From: Liolophura sinensis
Taxonomy: Eukaryota; Mollusca; Polyplacophora; Chitonida; Chitonidae
Direction of reading: 5' to 3'
DNA: 64,000 bases
Assembly (NCBI RefSeq): GCF_032854445.1
Contig: NC_088297.1
Span: 8,419,375-8,483,374, forward strand
Made by a program: the position numbers and the translations under genes. The notes under the pieces are model-generated. The model did no database searches. It had not been told where the DNA came from and saw only the letters and a program-made list of their open reading frames with translations. Positions 11,001-23,719 of this stretch are shown here, one piece after another (positions within the stretch are counted from its first letter, which is position 1; each line of letters begins with the position of its first letter).

Positions 11001-14000
11001 TGACAATAGACAATCATGGCCCACCTGGACACAGTATAATGACAATAGACAATGATGGTCCACTTGGTCACAGGGTACTGACAATAGACAATGATGGCCC
11101 ACCTGGACACAGTATACTGACAATAGACAATGATGGCCCACCTAGTCACAGTATACTGACAACAGACAATGATGGCCCACCTGGACACAGTATACTGACA
11201 ACAGACAATGATGGCCCACCTGGTCACAGTATACTGACAATAGACAATGATGGCCCACCTGGTCACAGTATACTGACAATAGACAATGATGGCCCACCTG
11301 GTCACAGTATACTGACAATAGACAATGATGACCCACCTGGTCACAGTATACTGACAATAGACAATGATGGCCCATCTGGTCACAGTATACTGACAATAGA
11401 CAAATGATGGCCCACCTGATCACAGTATAATGACAATAGACAATGATGGCCCATCTGGTCACAGTATACTGACAATAGACAAATGATGGCCCATCTGGTC
11501 ACAGTATACTGACAATAGACAATGATGGCCCATCTGGTCACAGGATACTGAGAATAGACAATGATGGCCCACCTGGACACAGTATACTGACAATAGACAA
11601 TGATGGTCCACTTGGTCACAGGGTACTGACAATAAACAATGATGGCCCACCTGGTCACAGTATACTGACAATAGACAATGATGGCCCATCTGGTCACAGG
11701 ATACTGACAATAGACAATGATGACCCACCTGGACACAGTATACTGACAATAGACAATGATGGCCCACCTGGTCACAGGATACTGACAATAGACAATGATG
11801 GCCCACCTGGACACAGTATACTGAAAATAGACAATGATGGCCCACCTGGACACAGTATACTGACAATAGACAATGATGGCCCACCTGGACACAGTATACT
11901 GACAACAGACAACAATGGCCCACCTGGACACAGTATACTGACAAAAGACAACGATGACCCACCTGGTCACAGTATACTGACAATAGACAATGATGACCCA
12001 CCTGGTCACAGTATACTGACAATAGACAATGATGGCCCATCTGGTCACAGTATACTGACAATAGACAAATGATGGCCCATCTGGTCACAGTATACTGACA
12101 ATAGACAATCATGGCCCATCTGGTCACAGGATACTGACAATAGACAATGATTGTTTGCATAGTCAGACCCTCTAATTAGTCACCATCCACAGTGAATCTA
12201 ACAAAGTCTAACTTTTGTTTGCATAGTCAGACCCTCTAATTAGTCACCATCCACAGTGAACCTAACAAAGTCTAACTTTTGTTTGCATAGTCAGACCCTC
12301 TAATTAGTCAGCATTCACAGTGAACCTAACAAAGTCTAACTTTTGTTTGCATAGTCAGACCCTCTAATTAGTCACCATCCACAGTGAGCCTAATAAAGTC
12401 TAACTTTTGTTTGCATAGACAGACCCTCTAATTAGTCACCATCCACAGTGAACCTAACAAAGTCTAACTTTTGTTTGCATAGTCAGGCCCTCTAATTAGT
12501 CACCATCCACAGTGAGCCTAAGAAAGTCTAACTTTTGTTTGCATAGTCAGGCCCTCTAATTTGTCAGCATCCACAGTGAACCTAACAAAGTCTAACTTTT
12601 GTTTGCATAGTCAGACCCTCTAATTAGTCAGCATTCACAGTGAACCTAACAAAGTCTAACTTTTGTTTGCATAGTCAGACCCTCTAATTAGTCACCATCC
12701 ACAGTGAGCCTAATAAAGTCTAACTTTTTTTTGCATAGTCAGGCCCTCGAATTAGTCACCATCCACAGTGGACCTAACAAAGTCTAACTTTTGTTTGCAT
12801 AGTCAGACCCTCTAATTAGTCACCATCCACAGTGAACCTAACAAAGTCTAACTTTTGTTTGCATAGTCAAACCCTCTAATTAGTCACCATCCACAGTGAG
12901 CCTAACAAAGTCTAACTTTTGTTTGCATAGTCAGGCCCTCTAATTTGTCAGCATCCACAGTGAACCTAACAAAGTCTAACTTTTGTTTGCATAGTCAGAT
13001 CCTCTAATTAGTCACCATCCACAGTGAACCTAACAAAGTCTAACTTTTGTTTGCATAGTCAGACCCTTTAATTAATCACCATCCACAGTGAACCTAACAA
13101 AGGCTTGCATTGTCAGACCCTCTAATTAGTCACCATCCACAGTGAACCTAACAAAGTCTAACTTTTGTTTGCATAGTCAGACCCTCTAATTAGTCACCAT
13201 CCACAGTGGACCTAACAAAGTCTAACTTTTGTTTGCATAGTCAGACCCTCTAATTAGTCACCATCCACAGTGAACCTAACAAAGTCTAACTTTTGTTTGC
13301 ATAGTCAGACCCTCTAATTAGTCACCATCCACAGTGGACCTAACAAAGTCTAACTTTTGTTTGCATAGTCAGACCCTCTAATTAGTCACCACCCACAGTG
13401 AGCCTAAAAAAGTCTAACTTTTGTTTGCATAGTCAGACCCTCTAATTAGTCAGCATTCACAGTGAATCTAACAAAGTCTAACATTTGTTTGCATAGTCAG
13501 ACCCTTTAATTAATCACCATCCACAGTGAACCTAACAAAGGCTTGCATAGTCAGACCCTCTAATTAGTCACCATCCACAGTGAACCTAACAAAGTCTAAC
13601 TTTTGTTTGCATAGTCAAACCCTCTAATTAGTCACCATCCACAGTGGACCTAACAAAGTCTAACTTTTGTTTGCATAGTCAGACCCTCTAATTAGTCACC
13701 ATCCACAGAGAACCTAACAAAGTCTAACTTTTGTTTGTATAGTCAGACCCTCTAATTTGTCACCATCCACAGTGAACTTAACAGTCTAAATTTTGCTTGC
13801 ATAGTCAGACCCTCTAATTAGTCACCATCCACAGTGAACCTAACAAAGTCTAACTTTTGTTTGCATAGTCAGACCCTCTAATTAGTCACCATCCACAGTG
13901 GGCCTAACAAAGTCTAACTTTTGTTTCCATAGTCAGACCCTTTAATTAATCAGCATCCACAGTGCAGAAAAAAACATCAATGATTACAAAAATCCACTGA

Positions 14001-17000
14001 CTTCTACTACTTTATTTTGCCTCACAATCTTACCATGCATACACAACGATGACGTCATCGTCAGCAATTTTTGATGATGCGAATTCAGAAATGGCAACAC
14101 CTGCCAGTTTTATCTTCTCCACGTAGTAGTTATCGATGTGATCCTTGATGATCTCCTTGGCCCTCATATCAGACATGTCCCCCGGGATGTTGGTGATATG
14201 CCACTTGATGAACTTAATCGCGTTCCCCATGCTCACCGATAATGGTCGACACTGGGTCAGAAAACTGAAAACAGATCAATGAATCAACTATATTTTTCGT
14301 AAAAAAAAAAAAAAACAACACACAAGCATAACAGTAAATATGAAACATAAATCATGGCTTTTATAATTTCTGTTTCTTGTGCTGTTTTGGTGGACATTTT
14401 GACAATAAATAAAGCAATAAAACAACAACTAACTGATTTTTTTCTTATAAGACAATTTCAAAGAAAACACTTGTACATAGGTAAATATCAGACAGGATTC
14501 CTGGCATTTGAAATTTGACAACAGTAAGCAACACAAGGATCCCTAATCTCAACTCTGCCACAGAACGTCCAGCACAAAATCAACATACCCTGTTCCTCAA
14601 CCTCTTCACATATTAAAGAGCGATTTTTAGTGCAATTTATGCCCATTTTCTATTTCATTTTGGAGACAAAATGAAATTGGATGTGTTGGCCAATTTCAGG
14701 GATTCACTTTCAGGGAAAAAAGTATAATTTTTTCAGTCTACAAGGAATAATGCCTTCAGAATATGCTTGAATAAGCAATACCCTGAAACATGCGGAAAGG
14801 CTAAAGAGTTACAGTACATATATGTAAATACAGAACAAAAAACAAATAGTCTGACATTGTCTGTATACATGTAGTTTGATTTAGTCTGTCCACTAATATG
14901 TTTTTAAAGCTTACCTGATGTATGGTTTAATTTTGGCTTCCAAATCTCGGGACAGTTCCTTATGGGGTGGGGTGGTGTAATCTCCAATCACCTGTGATAA
15001 CAACAACAACCACCTTTTCTTGTCACCCGTTTTGCATTTCAGATAACCCTACAGTTTACTTGTTTTCTTGTGTGATGCTTTAGGGCACTTTCAACATTGT
15101 ACATCAGTCATGATCTTCTGTCCCAACCAGTCAAAGACCATTTTCCGCAAGTTAGATGCCTTGTTTTCTGAGATTTAACAGCAGAATTTTACTTAGCACT
15201 GCCACTTAAAGTAAAATATGGTACCATAACTACATGTATCTGTAGTTTTATACTACAACATCTAAGCACCAGACCGGCCCGGATAGCACAGTTGGTAGAG
15301 CATCCGCTTCGGGAGCAGTAGATCCAGGATCAATCCTTGGTCAATCCTAGGACTTTAAAAGAGGAAGTTGTAACTTCCTTGCTTGGCATTCAGCATGAAG
15401 GGGATAGTGCAACGACTGGTTGACCCGTATCAGTATAATGGCTCGGGCGGGGCAGCTTATTTGCCTTCGGTTAGTCGTCTCTGTGACGCATGAGATGAAG
15501 GAGCGGTGGAAATCCTCCTTGCAAAAAGGAGGCACATTATGTACACCCTAAGGATGCCTTTGTCATCGTATGACTGAAAAATTGTTGAGTACTACGTTAA
15601 ACCCCAAGCACTCACTCACTCTAAGCACCAGCACTTCTTGGAATCAGTTACATGTGCAAAATCAAAATAAACAATGATTTTTACCTCTTTCAGTCTCCAT
15701 GTATTTCACAAATTTAACGATAATAAAGTTCCAAACCTTTTTCAAGGCAGCAAGTAGTCCTATACACCTGGCATTGGAGCCACAAATGATTCCCTCTGCA
15801 TACTGTAAACCAAGTTTGACAATAGCTGGGTGTATTCCAGAACTGGAAAACCTGCAGCAGAAATGTAGCACATGTAAACCAAGTTTGACAACAGCTGGGT
15901 GTATTCCAGAACTGGAAAACCTGCAGAGGAAATGTAGCACATGTAAACCCAGTCTGACAACCAGCTGGGTGTATTCCAGAACTGGAAAGGAACTGCAGAG
16001 GAAAGGTAGTCCATGTAAACCCAGTTTGACAATAGCTGGGTGTATTCCAGAACTGGAAAACCTGTAGAGGAAAAGTTATATATGTAAACCCAGTTTGACA
16101 ATAGCTGGGTGTATTCCAGAGCTGGAAAACCTGCAGAGGAAAAGTAGTACGTGTAAACCCAGTTTGACAATAGCTAGGTGTATTCCAGAACTGGATAACC
16201 TGCAGAGGAAAAGTTGTACATGTAAACCAAGTTTGACAATAGCTGGGTGTATTCCAGAACTGGACAACCTGCAGAGGAAAAGTTGTCCCTGTAAACCAAG
16301 TTTGACAATAGCTAGGTGTATTCCAGAACTGGATAACCTGCAGAGGAAAAGTTGTACATGTAAACCCAGTTTGACAATAGCTGGGTGTATTCCAGAAGTG
16401 GAAAACCTGCGGAGGAAAAGTAGTCCATGTAAAACCTTGTTTTCTAACTAGGCCAGATACCATCTAAGCCAATTATAGATTCACATTTCCGTGAATCAAG
16501 AATATTTCACTTATATGACAGCAGCCAGCATTATGGCGGGTGGAAACCGGGCACAGCCCGGGGGAAACTCACAACCATCCGCAGGTTGATGCCAGACCTT
16601 CCCACTTACGGCTGGAGAGGACGCCAGTATGAGCTGGACTTGAACTCACAGCGACCACATTGGTGAGAGACTCCTGGGTCATTACGCTGCTCTAGCGCGC
16701 TAACCAACTAAGCCACGGAGGCCTCCAGAAGACACAATGAATATTCAAGAGGAGGAGGATTTTTATTGGACACGCCTAAACCATGGCATGGTTTTCAACG
16801 TGCCTCAAATCGGATGATTTTGCATAAAACAACAATGTTCAAAATCGTATTTCTCTTAAGAAAACTTAAGAAAATCAAATTGCAGTCTGTATAGCTCTTT
16901 CATTTAAAGTATAGGTTGTATATATATCTGTGTTCTTTTCTTTTAATCTTGGTGTTTCAAGTAATCTGCTAGCGCCAGCGTATGAAAGTCAAAATGTTAT

Positions 17001-19973
17001 TTTCTGTGAATCATATATTTTCTCTCCTCCCCTTATCATAAATTGCCAACGATCTGTATCTTAATTTTACTGCCTTCATACCACGGAAATTGTAGTACTT
17101 TCTGTGGTAACGTCTTATACTGTGTCAACACAAACTTACGTTAACTGTCTTGTCAGTGAGGCTTCTCTCTCGTACTGGTGAAGATGGTTGAAAAGCCTCA
17201 CTTTCCGCTGGGCCACCGTTCTCACTGGCACTTGTTGTTTTTCAAACTTTTTCACAATCTTCTTCCGTGTTCCCTCTACATCGGCCTTTAGGTTGTCGGG
17301 TACACGAGGCACATCTTTCTTGTCTGGATATCAGGAAAGCAATCTCATGAATCAGAAGCATTTGCAAAATTCTGGACTTTCATAAGCTTTATAAACTGAG
17401 ATTATCAATCCAACAATTAAAAATCCACCCCCATTTTTCTTTAAATACATATTATCCAAATTTATTTATTTATTTATGTCTTTTGTATTTGACACTATAT
17501 TGTTTTCAATTAATGCCTTCCATTAATCCCAAAGGATCCCATTAGATTTCAGTGCTTCAATATGGTCATATTTAAGATGTTATTTATTTATTTGATTCGT
17601 GTTTTATGACATATTCAAGAATATTTCACTAATTCGACGACGGCCAGCATGATGGTGGGGGGAAAGCGGGCACAGCCTGGGGGAAACCCATGACCATCTG
17701 CAAGTTGCTGGCAGACCTTCCCACTTATAGCCAGAGAGGAAGCCAGCATGAGTTGGACTTGAACTCACAGCAACCGCATTGGTGAGAGGCTCCTGGGTCA
17801 TTACGCTGCACTGGTGCGCTAACCAACTCAGCCATGGAGGCCCCTTTTAAGATGTTATGATTTCTGGATACCTGTCCAAGGTGAAACCCTTAAATTAGGA
17901 TTCACATTAGAAACAAATTTAAAATTTACAAAATGGCTGCACTGGTACAATTGTTTAGGTGCCGTGACTAAAAGGTGATGCATCCATGCACCCTTACTTT
18001 TGAAACATGCCTACCCACCTTGTGGTCATTTTTGAAACACTGTGGAAAGTAGTTGAAGAATAAAGAGCGCGTATACCCTAAACAACCACAACAGTGCATT
18101 TCAGAGGCATATCAATGTCACAACATATTATTTTTGATGATGAAATTTACAATTTTCCAACATGTTCCAAGCAAACATAAGAAAAAAACCCTTCTAAAAT
18201 CAACAGGACTCTCAGAATCAGGGAAAATGGGCAAGTTAGCCATAGGTGTCATTTAGGGTAATGCTAGAAATGACATTCCTTACTTGATGGAGTGTTGGTG
18301 GCACCAACAGACCCTGACTCAGCCTTCTTCTTCTCCTTAGCTGCCCTCTGAGCCTCCTAGAGAAAGTACACACACAAAATAAATCATTCACATAACACTA
18401 TGTACACTGTAGGTCACCTGCAGTTGAGATTTATTCAAGTGACACCTTTGTGCTTGATTTTGATTGGTTAATCCAACTTATAGAGTCACTTAAGACTTTC
18501 CTGTTTAATTTCTTAACAAAAACACTTGACTGTTGGCATTTAAGTATCATTTCAGGCATTTAAGTATCATTTCAGGCCTTAACGTGGTTCTGGAAGTGCA
18601 TTTATACAGGCCAAACTTAAGCTGAATTAAAGTACTTTGAATGAAACCACAATATGTGAGAGAGCATTTCATTTTCTGTCACTGGCTCATTCACTGATTA
18701 ATTGACTGATACCATAAATGATACATTTGTGGCCGGATGCTGAGGTACCGATATAGTTGTACATTTTAAAGTCTTGCGTATGAAAAGGTACATATTAAAC
18801 GTACTGTGTACACTGCACAAGCTGATGTAGTGCAAGAGCTTTGCGAGTTCCAGTAAAAAGTCATTGCAAGGTCGTACAGGTGGATGTGTTAGCTAAGATT
18901 TATTGGCTTCTAAGAAATTTTGAAGGGGAAGTGATAAATCATGTCAGTAGTATGAAGTAATGTTGGATGAACTTTTTTGTGGCCCCACGCTGATTAACGT
19001 GTACATTTTTATCATGGGGACATAAGGTTAAGTGATTGATTGTGGTTAATCGTTAAACCTTTTTTTTATTCAATATGCAAGTTTACTCTTAGGCCTAGTT
19101 AAAACCGAAGACCTTTCGCAAGTTAATGATGCCATTTACCACCTAAGATGTTCGGATATGCACACCACAACGATGTAAGAAAAACACTTGATTGTGCAAA
19201 CACCAGCCACAAACGATTTGTTCATTTGACTGGAGTTTTTACAAAGTAGAGATAACACATATATTCATGATCAGAACTTTGAATGAATGAATGATTATGG
19301 TTCAATGCCACAATGGCAATATTTTGACCATATCATGCCGAGTCAGAAATCTGAACATCTAAATGTACGTTATCATCACCTGCTTTGCTCGTCTTTCTGC
19401 TTTAAGTTCAGCTTTGCTCTTCCCGGAGGGCTCCCCAGTTACAGCTTGACCTTCACCTTTCTTCTGACCTTGCTCCCCTTTGACCTTTGCTGCCCCTTGA
19501 GGTTTTTCTGGACCTTTAAGTTCCTCTTGGCCTTTAGCATGAGCCACATTGGTTCCTTCACCTTGTCTTGTTTTATTAGCAGAAGTAAGTTTATCATTTC
19601 TTAATTTTTCATTGCATGCCTCCGAACTACCCAAAACACCTGTCGATTCCTTCATGCTTTCGTTTGGTGATTTAACATTTGTCACCTTTTCTGTTGATTT
19701 CTTGGGACTTGGCTCTGTTACTTTGTCACCAACTGGAACTTCCTCTTTTGAAGATGTCAACTGTTTACTGTCTTTAACTCTACTGACTTCCCCATGACCA
19801 ACAAGATTTTCCAGTTGTGGCTGATCTTTCTGGTCAGTTTTCTGCTTGGGAGAATTTTTCTTCCTGTGTCGTCTTTTCCCACTACCAGGGGTATGACCTG
19901 CGACACCCCCTAGTGTCTTCCCAGGGGTTGAAGGAGTGCTCCCCACTGGAGCACCAGAGCCTGGGCTTGCCAT
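7804..19973 (-). CDS. EIF2B4: Translation initiation factor eIF2B subunit delta, 10 coding exons
   Basis: Delta subunit of eIF2B, the cytosolic guanine-nucleotide exchange factor for eIF2 and sensor of eIF2-alpha phosphorylation. Coding exons in transcript order (minus strand): 19380-19973, 18284-18356, 17140-17323, 15737-15851, 14915-14991, 14034-14264, 10397-10488, 10015-10100, 8319-8499, 7804-8011. All junctions are GT-AG and phases agree until the last exon. The first about 200 residues are low-complexity K/S/P/E, with [14 protein letters not shown] as in animal deltas. The eIF2B alpha/beta/delta regulatory fold follows: [61 protein letters not shown] and [11 protein letters not shown] near the C-terminus. 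Expected length is about 613 aa (human 523; the difference is the N-terminal tail). The ATG at 19973 is the first after an in-frame TAA, and exon 1 follows a T-rich TATAG acceptor near 20026, so a 5' noncoding exon probably exists. The last exon is one base out of frame (separate entry). Confidence 0.96.
8085..8176 (-). mobile_element. SINE family A, tail fragment
   Basis: TATTTATCTGATTGGTGTTT and CCATACTCAAGAA followed by GATGGCAGCCAGCGTTATGG. Located in the last EIF2B4 intron. Confidence 0.78.
8612..8862 (-). mobile_element. SINE family B, 3' part
   Basis: Expanded GAGT tail (seven units), GTTTAACGTCGTACTG, GTGCCTCCTTGTTGCAGGA and GCACTATCCACTTCATGCTG. Truncated before the tRNA head, in the EIF2B4 intron 8500-10014. 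Confidence 0.85.
8990..9045 (+). repeat. 15-bp GT-rich minisatellite
   Basis: About 3.5 copies of GGTGGTGGGGGAGTG. It sits where a SINE-like fragment (TATGATGGTGGCCAGTTTTA) reads into its GGTGGG segment, so the repeat probably grew from that segment. Confidence 0.8.
10523..12150 (+). repeat. 39-bp minisatellite, about 42 copies
   Basis: Head-to-tail units with GACAATAGACAATGATGGCC followed by CACCTGGTCACAGTATA and variants. It occupies the 3' half of the EIF2B4 intron 10489-14033 and ends about 35 bp from the real acceptor at 10489. On the gene strand each unit contains TTGTCTATTGTCAG, which looks like a weak 3' splice site, and CCAG|GTGGGC, which resembles a donor. Period 39 leaves frames open on both strands; those ORFs are not genes. 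Confidence 0.95.
12151..13965 (+). repeat. 64-bp satellite, about 28 copies
   Basis: Units carry TTTGCATAGTCAGACCCTC, TAATTAGTCACCATCCACAG and CCTAACAAAGTCTAAC. It directly abuts the 39-bp array and ends about 70 bp before the donor of the exon at 14034-14264, so the two arrays fill almost the whole intron. Shortened units with AAAGGCTTGCAT recur near 13100 and 13540, indicating block duplication. The period is not a multiple of three and the units contain stops. Confidence 0.95.
15272..15622 (+). mobile_element. SINE family B, full length
   Basis: GATAGCACAGTTGGTAGAGC head (A-box-like), GGATCAATCC (B-box-like), GAGGAAGTTGTAACTTCC palindrome and CACTCACTCACTC tail. Inserted in the EIF2B4 intron between exons 15737 and 14991, antisense to the gene. 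Confidence 0.9.
15737..15851 (-). other. EIF2B4: EIF2B4 exon 4, source of a 69-bp tandem array
   Basis: This 115-bp exon encodes [20 protein letters not shown] through [15 protein letters not shown], the first helices of the eIF2B regulatory domain. Its acceptor is CTGCAG just above 15851 and its donor is AAG|GTTTGG at 15736. The acceptor, polypyrimidine tract and first about 45 bp of the exon recur in the adjacent array up to about 16440. The copy with its boundary at 15920 lies exactly 69 bp away. If that acceptor were used, the exon would gain 23 in-frame codons without a stop. Confidence 0.88.
15806..16440 (-). repeat. 69-bp minisatellite, 9 copies, acceptor-plus-exon derived
   Basis: Unit starts on the plus strand fall at about 15871, 15940, 16012, 16081, 16150, 16219, 16288, 16357 and 16426: period 69, one unit of 72. 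On the gene strand each unit holds a pyrimidine tract, CTGCAG or CTGTAG-like 3' splice site, and the first about 45 bp of EIF2B4 exon 4 ([15 protein letters not shown]). The innermost copy is the real exon start. The 72-bp unit contains +1 and +2 insertions that break the exon frame, and a later unit has a stop after GLHI. Confidence 0.95.
16497..16723 (-). mobile_element. SINE family A, head-complete but tail-truncated
   Basis: Starts inside AAGAATATTTCACTTATATG and runs to AACCAACTAAGCCACGGAGG, the complement of the tRNA-like head. The AAATAAATAAA tail is absent. Confidence 0.87.
16740..16965 (+). repeat. Dispersed repeat F, copy 2
   Basis: Second copy of the element at 7395-7640, directly adjoining a family A SINE. 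Shares TTTATTGGACACGCC, TTTCAACGTGCCTCAAATC and GTATAGCTCTTTCATTTA. Confidence 0.7.
17582..17844 (-). mobile_element. SINE family A, full length
   Basis: TATTTATTTGATTCGTGTTT tail through GCCAGCATGATGGTGGGG to CAACTCAGCCATGGAGGCC head. In the EIF2B4 intron between exons 2 and 3. Confidence 0.9.
19273..19345 (-). mobile_element. SINE family D tail fragment
   Basis: The reverse strand reads ATATGGTCAAAATATTGCC and then CATTGAACCATAATC plus CATTCATTCATT, the same tail type as at 355-421. It lies in EIF2B4 intron 1, next to the exon 1 donor. Confidence 0.6.
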
Positions 19974-22900
19974 ATTACGCCTTTCTTTAAAGCTATCTTT
20001 CAGTCTCTTCACACTTTAGAAGTACACTATAAAAAAAAAAGAAACAATTAAAAGGGTGAATACATACTTGTACTTCTAAATATTCTGCTAAAGAAGAAAG
20101 AAAAAACACAACATTGACACAAGAATTCCACAAATTTACAATAGCTAGTGTTCAATATCCCACTAAAAGTTGATGTCATCTTACACTAAGGCTCTTCAAT
20201 GTGCTAATCTGACCGGTTTACCCAAAAGAGTAAAATCCATCTTGTTTCAAGAGCATACAATGTCTGATATACATTAAAACAAAATGATGGAAACATCCTA
20301 AATTGTAGTCCAGATTTTCTAACAAGCACATATTAGTCAGAAGTCAGAGATATTATAAGATTCTGTATGAAGCATCTGATGTAAGCAGTCCATGCACACA
20401 ATGGCTGGTACACAGTTTATTAAAAGTGAAAGCATGAACAGAGATGCAGTGTCAAAGACTTTGTCAAAATATTGTTTAAAATGGTCTTTAGCAGGTAAAG
20501 ACCTAACTGTGGATGAGGACAGGGGGCCTATGTACATGTAACTGACTGTAAGTAGCTGAAAAAAAAAGATAAGGCAGGTAAGTCAAAGTTCATTAAATTA
20601 AACTTTTAGGTCTATTGTCAACAAGTTCTATTATTTACCTGCCTCAACATCTGGGGCACGAAAAAAAAAACAGAAATTGTTAAAAATAGACCTCAATGTT
20701 TAATTTAACTGAATTACGTGATTTAGTCTTAGTAACAATGTTTATCTAAATGCATTGACTTCTGGCTAGAACTGCAGTTAGGTTCCCCAGTATCTCGCAA
20801 TTAGTTCTAGTCAGGAAATTCGGGCTACTTGAACTACACTAGTGATCATACAGCTTCAGCTGAAATGTAAGACGTTTCATCTGCATGTGCCAACGACATC
20901 CGTCCTCAGAATTGAAAGTTCTCTCCTTATTTCACAGGAACAAAAGAGCGCCTAACACATATACCTTCGCAAAAGTGAGGTTCACAGTGATTAGCGATGA
21001 ATGAAAAACATGATGAAACATGATAATTGCGTGCCCAATTTCGGTGACGAAATCCGGGCACCCAGTAAACCTCAAGACTGTCAAATATTATGTATATCTA
21101 AACTTACTTTTATGCCTTCTCATTCCACAATCACTTTTTTTTTCTAGGTGTGTAGTCGGGCGGGTTTTAAATATACTTTATAAATAACCGCTATGAATAG
21201 CACAAGATCGCGAAACTAAAGGTCAATCTGTGTTGATATCAACGCATGCTGCAACAACATGGAAGCCTGTGATTCTCCGCACACTGGGATTGTTGCCATC
21301 CAGTCTCCGAATGGCGGAGAATGGCCACAAAACGCAAACTCCTCCCACTGATACGTTCCATCCAAAGTGTTGCTCGGTAGATTTAGATACCAACTTGATG
21401 ATGCGGAAATATGCAAATCATCCCCATATATTTTGGCTCTTGTTTTTCTTGCATATGGACTTCAAGTATTGAACCTCGAAGAATGGAAATTTGCATGTAG
21501 GCCAACATTACGGTCTGTTTTCAACAATTTCTGCAAGATACTTACCTGAGGCAGGTAAATATCAGAAATTATAGAAAAGACCTCAACGTTTAATTGAAAT
21601 GGACTATATGTGGACATAACGTTGTAGTATGTATACAGGCTCTACCTGTTCACATATATTCTGTGTGCTCCTAGGCCCAGTCATAACAAATTATCCTAGC
21701 AAATGAAGATGTTAATTATCACCACCGTAACGAGGGAGACACCAGATGTTGATTTTTTTTATTTATTGATTTATTTTTTTTAAGAGATTAGCCGGGTCAA
21801 TCACATCAGTCATACTCAGTGCTGCATACAGAACATAATACACGCCGACACTGACAGGTGCTCCCTCACTGGTACGTCATTCTGTTGACACCAGATTGAG
21901 GCCCTCAACCAAGCCCAGTTCATGTCATTTCTAATACTTTACTCTGCACGTATTGTCAATCTTGGCCCTCCTGATATAGCGTTAAATCACAATTATGGGA
22001 ACGGCCACAGCTTTGGTGGACCACATTCTACAGCCTACGGGTACATGGGGTACACGGATCAAGCCTACATCAAGTGATCATCCTACCTGGATTGATCATG
22101 ATCATTGATCATCATCCTCCCCTCCCCCACCCCCACACACACCCTATACAAAGATGATGAATGGCCGATTCATGGGTTCAGCTGATTCAAATAATTTTGA
22201 ACTTTGTGAAAAGAACTTTCTCTCCTATTGCGAACTTCATGTATTTCTACCTAATAACTCTATACTTCACTGACATACTGCCTATAAACTACAGTGAAGT
22301 CCATCCTATTTATTTAGAATGAAACTTCAGGTTTAGGCTGTTTATTACTTTCACATAAAATGTAATAAACATGTATGTCAAAAAAAATTACATTATGAAC
22401 AAAGTAGGACAGCTTAGAGCCAAATGGGAAAACTTCCAGTCTTGAAAGATCTTGAACGCCATGCTACATTGCTTAGTAACGCACAGAGTGCAGTTCCATT
22501 AGGCGGTTTTAAAGCTATACATACGAAACAAGCTGAACAAAATGAGGTAAAAATTTAATTTTATAACATGTTTAATGTCATCAGTCATCAACCGATTTTC
22601 CACATTTGTTTAATACATATTTAAGGATAGGTCAATATCAAATTAACATATCGTACAAACAATGACCTTTGTGACCCCCTTATTCTAAATTTATCAGCCA
22701 ATGGTATTTCATCTCTTACAATGAATTATGAATATTTCATATATTATTCTATATCCAATCAGGCTTTTTTATACATATAAGACTGGAGGATACAGAAAAC
22801 AGGTGTATTTGTCAAATGAATTCTTTCCTAGAAAACAACACTTGAAGTTTAATTCATACAATATCAAAAATCATGGAAAACAACAAACAAACTAAAAAAA

Positions 22901-23242
22901 ATAAAAACAAAATGGCAAACGCAATGTGAAATGGGCCTTGACAGTGATGTTTCCTGGATATGAAGTTTAAGTGGAAAAATACACAAATCTTGACAGAACA
23001 TGATGTCTTAAAAATAGTCTAAAATATATAAGAACACGAGTTAAGTTATTACAAAAACCTTCCATTCTTTATTTAGACAAAACTTGGAAGGTTTTAAATT
23101 TTCAAAATTCGGAATAGTAATGTGTGAAATTAGTCTTTATATTGAAAAATTACATACGTGTAAACATCAATGTACAAATGTATTGGTATGTCACCAAATC
23201 AAAGGAAATGAGTCTGCCATATGATGCTGCATATGGAACACT

Positions 23243-23377
23243 TTATTTATTTGTTTGAATGGTGTTTCACGCCGTACTCAAAGGAGCCCAGTGGGAACCA
23301 ACAACCATCTGCAGGTTGCTGACAGACCTTCCCACATACATGTATGATCAGAGAGGAGACCAGCATGAGCTGGACTA
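23243..23377 (-). mobile_element. SINE family A with internal deletion
   Basis: Tail GTTTCACGCCGTACTCAA jumps directly to the AGCCCAGTGGGAACCAACAA body, losing the CCAGCATTATGGTGGG block. Confidence 0.75.
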
Positions 23378-23719
23378 TTTTTTCTTGGTGGGACGTTACT
23401 GGAATTGACAGTATTTAACATCACAAAAAAGTCTGACATATACTGTACACAATCAAATTTTCAAAACATTCATAGATGTTAAAATTTAAAGCTCTAACTT
23501 TAATTACAAAATCAGAAATCCTCTGGAAATCATAATTTGGTGCATGGTCCTCTTTTTTATGGTCTCATACTTAGACAAATTCTAACACAGACCACTGTGC
23601 ATGGGGCGAAGAGGAAGCTAGGGAATGCCTCCTTCATGTCTACTGGGTTGACAAAATGACATATCACATTTTAGTCCTAACTGACATGCCAGTCAAATGT
23701 ACGAACATGCATTATCCTG

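Noticed and set aside
10459-12160. Overlapping ORFs of 220-300 codons on both strands
   Set aside because: They are read-through of the 39-bp repeat; the real exon at 10397-10488 only contributes the end of one of them.
20337-20537. 66-codon minus-strand ORF upstream of EIF2B4
   Set aside because: No recognisable similarity, no splice partner with matching phase, and length expected by chance.
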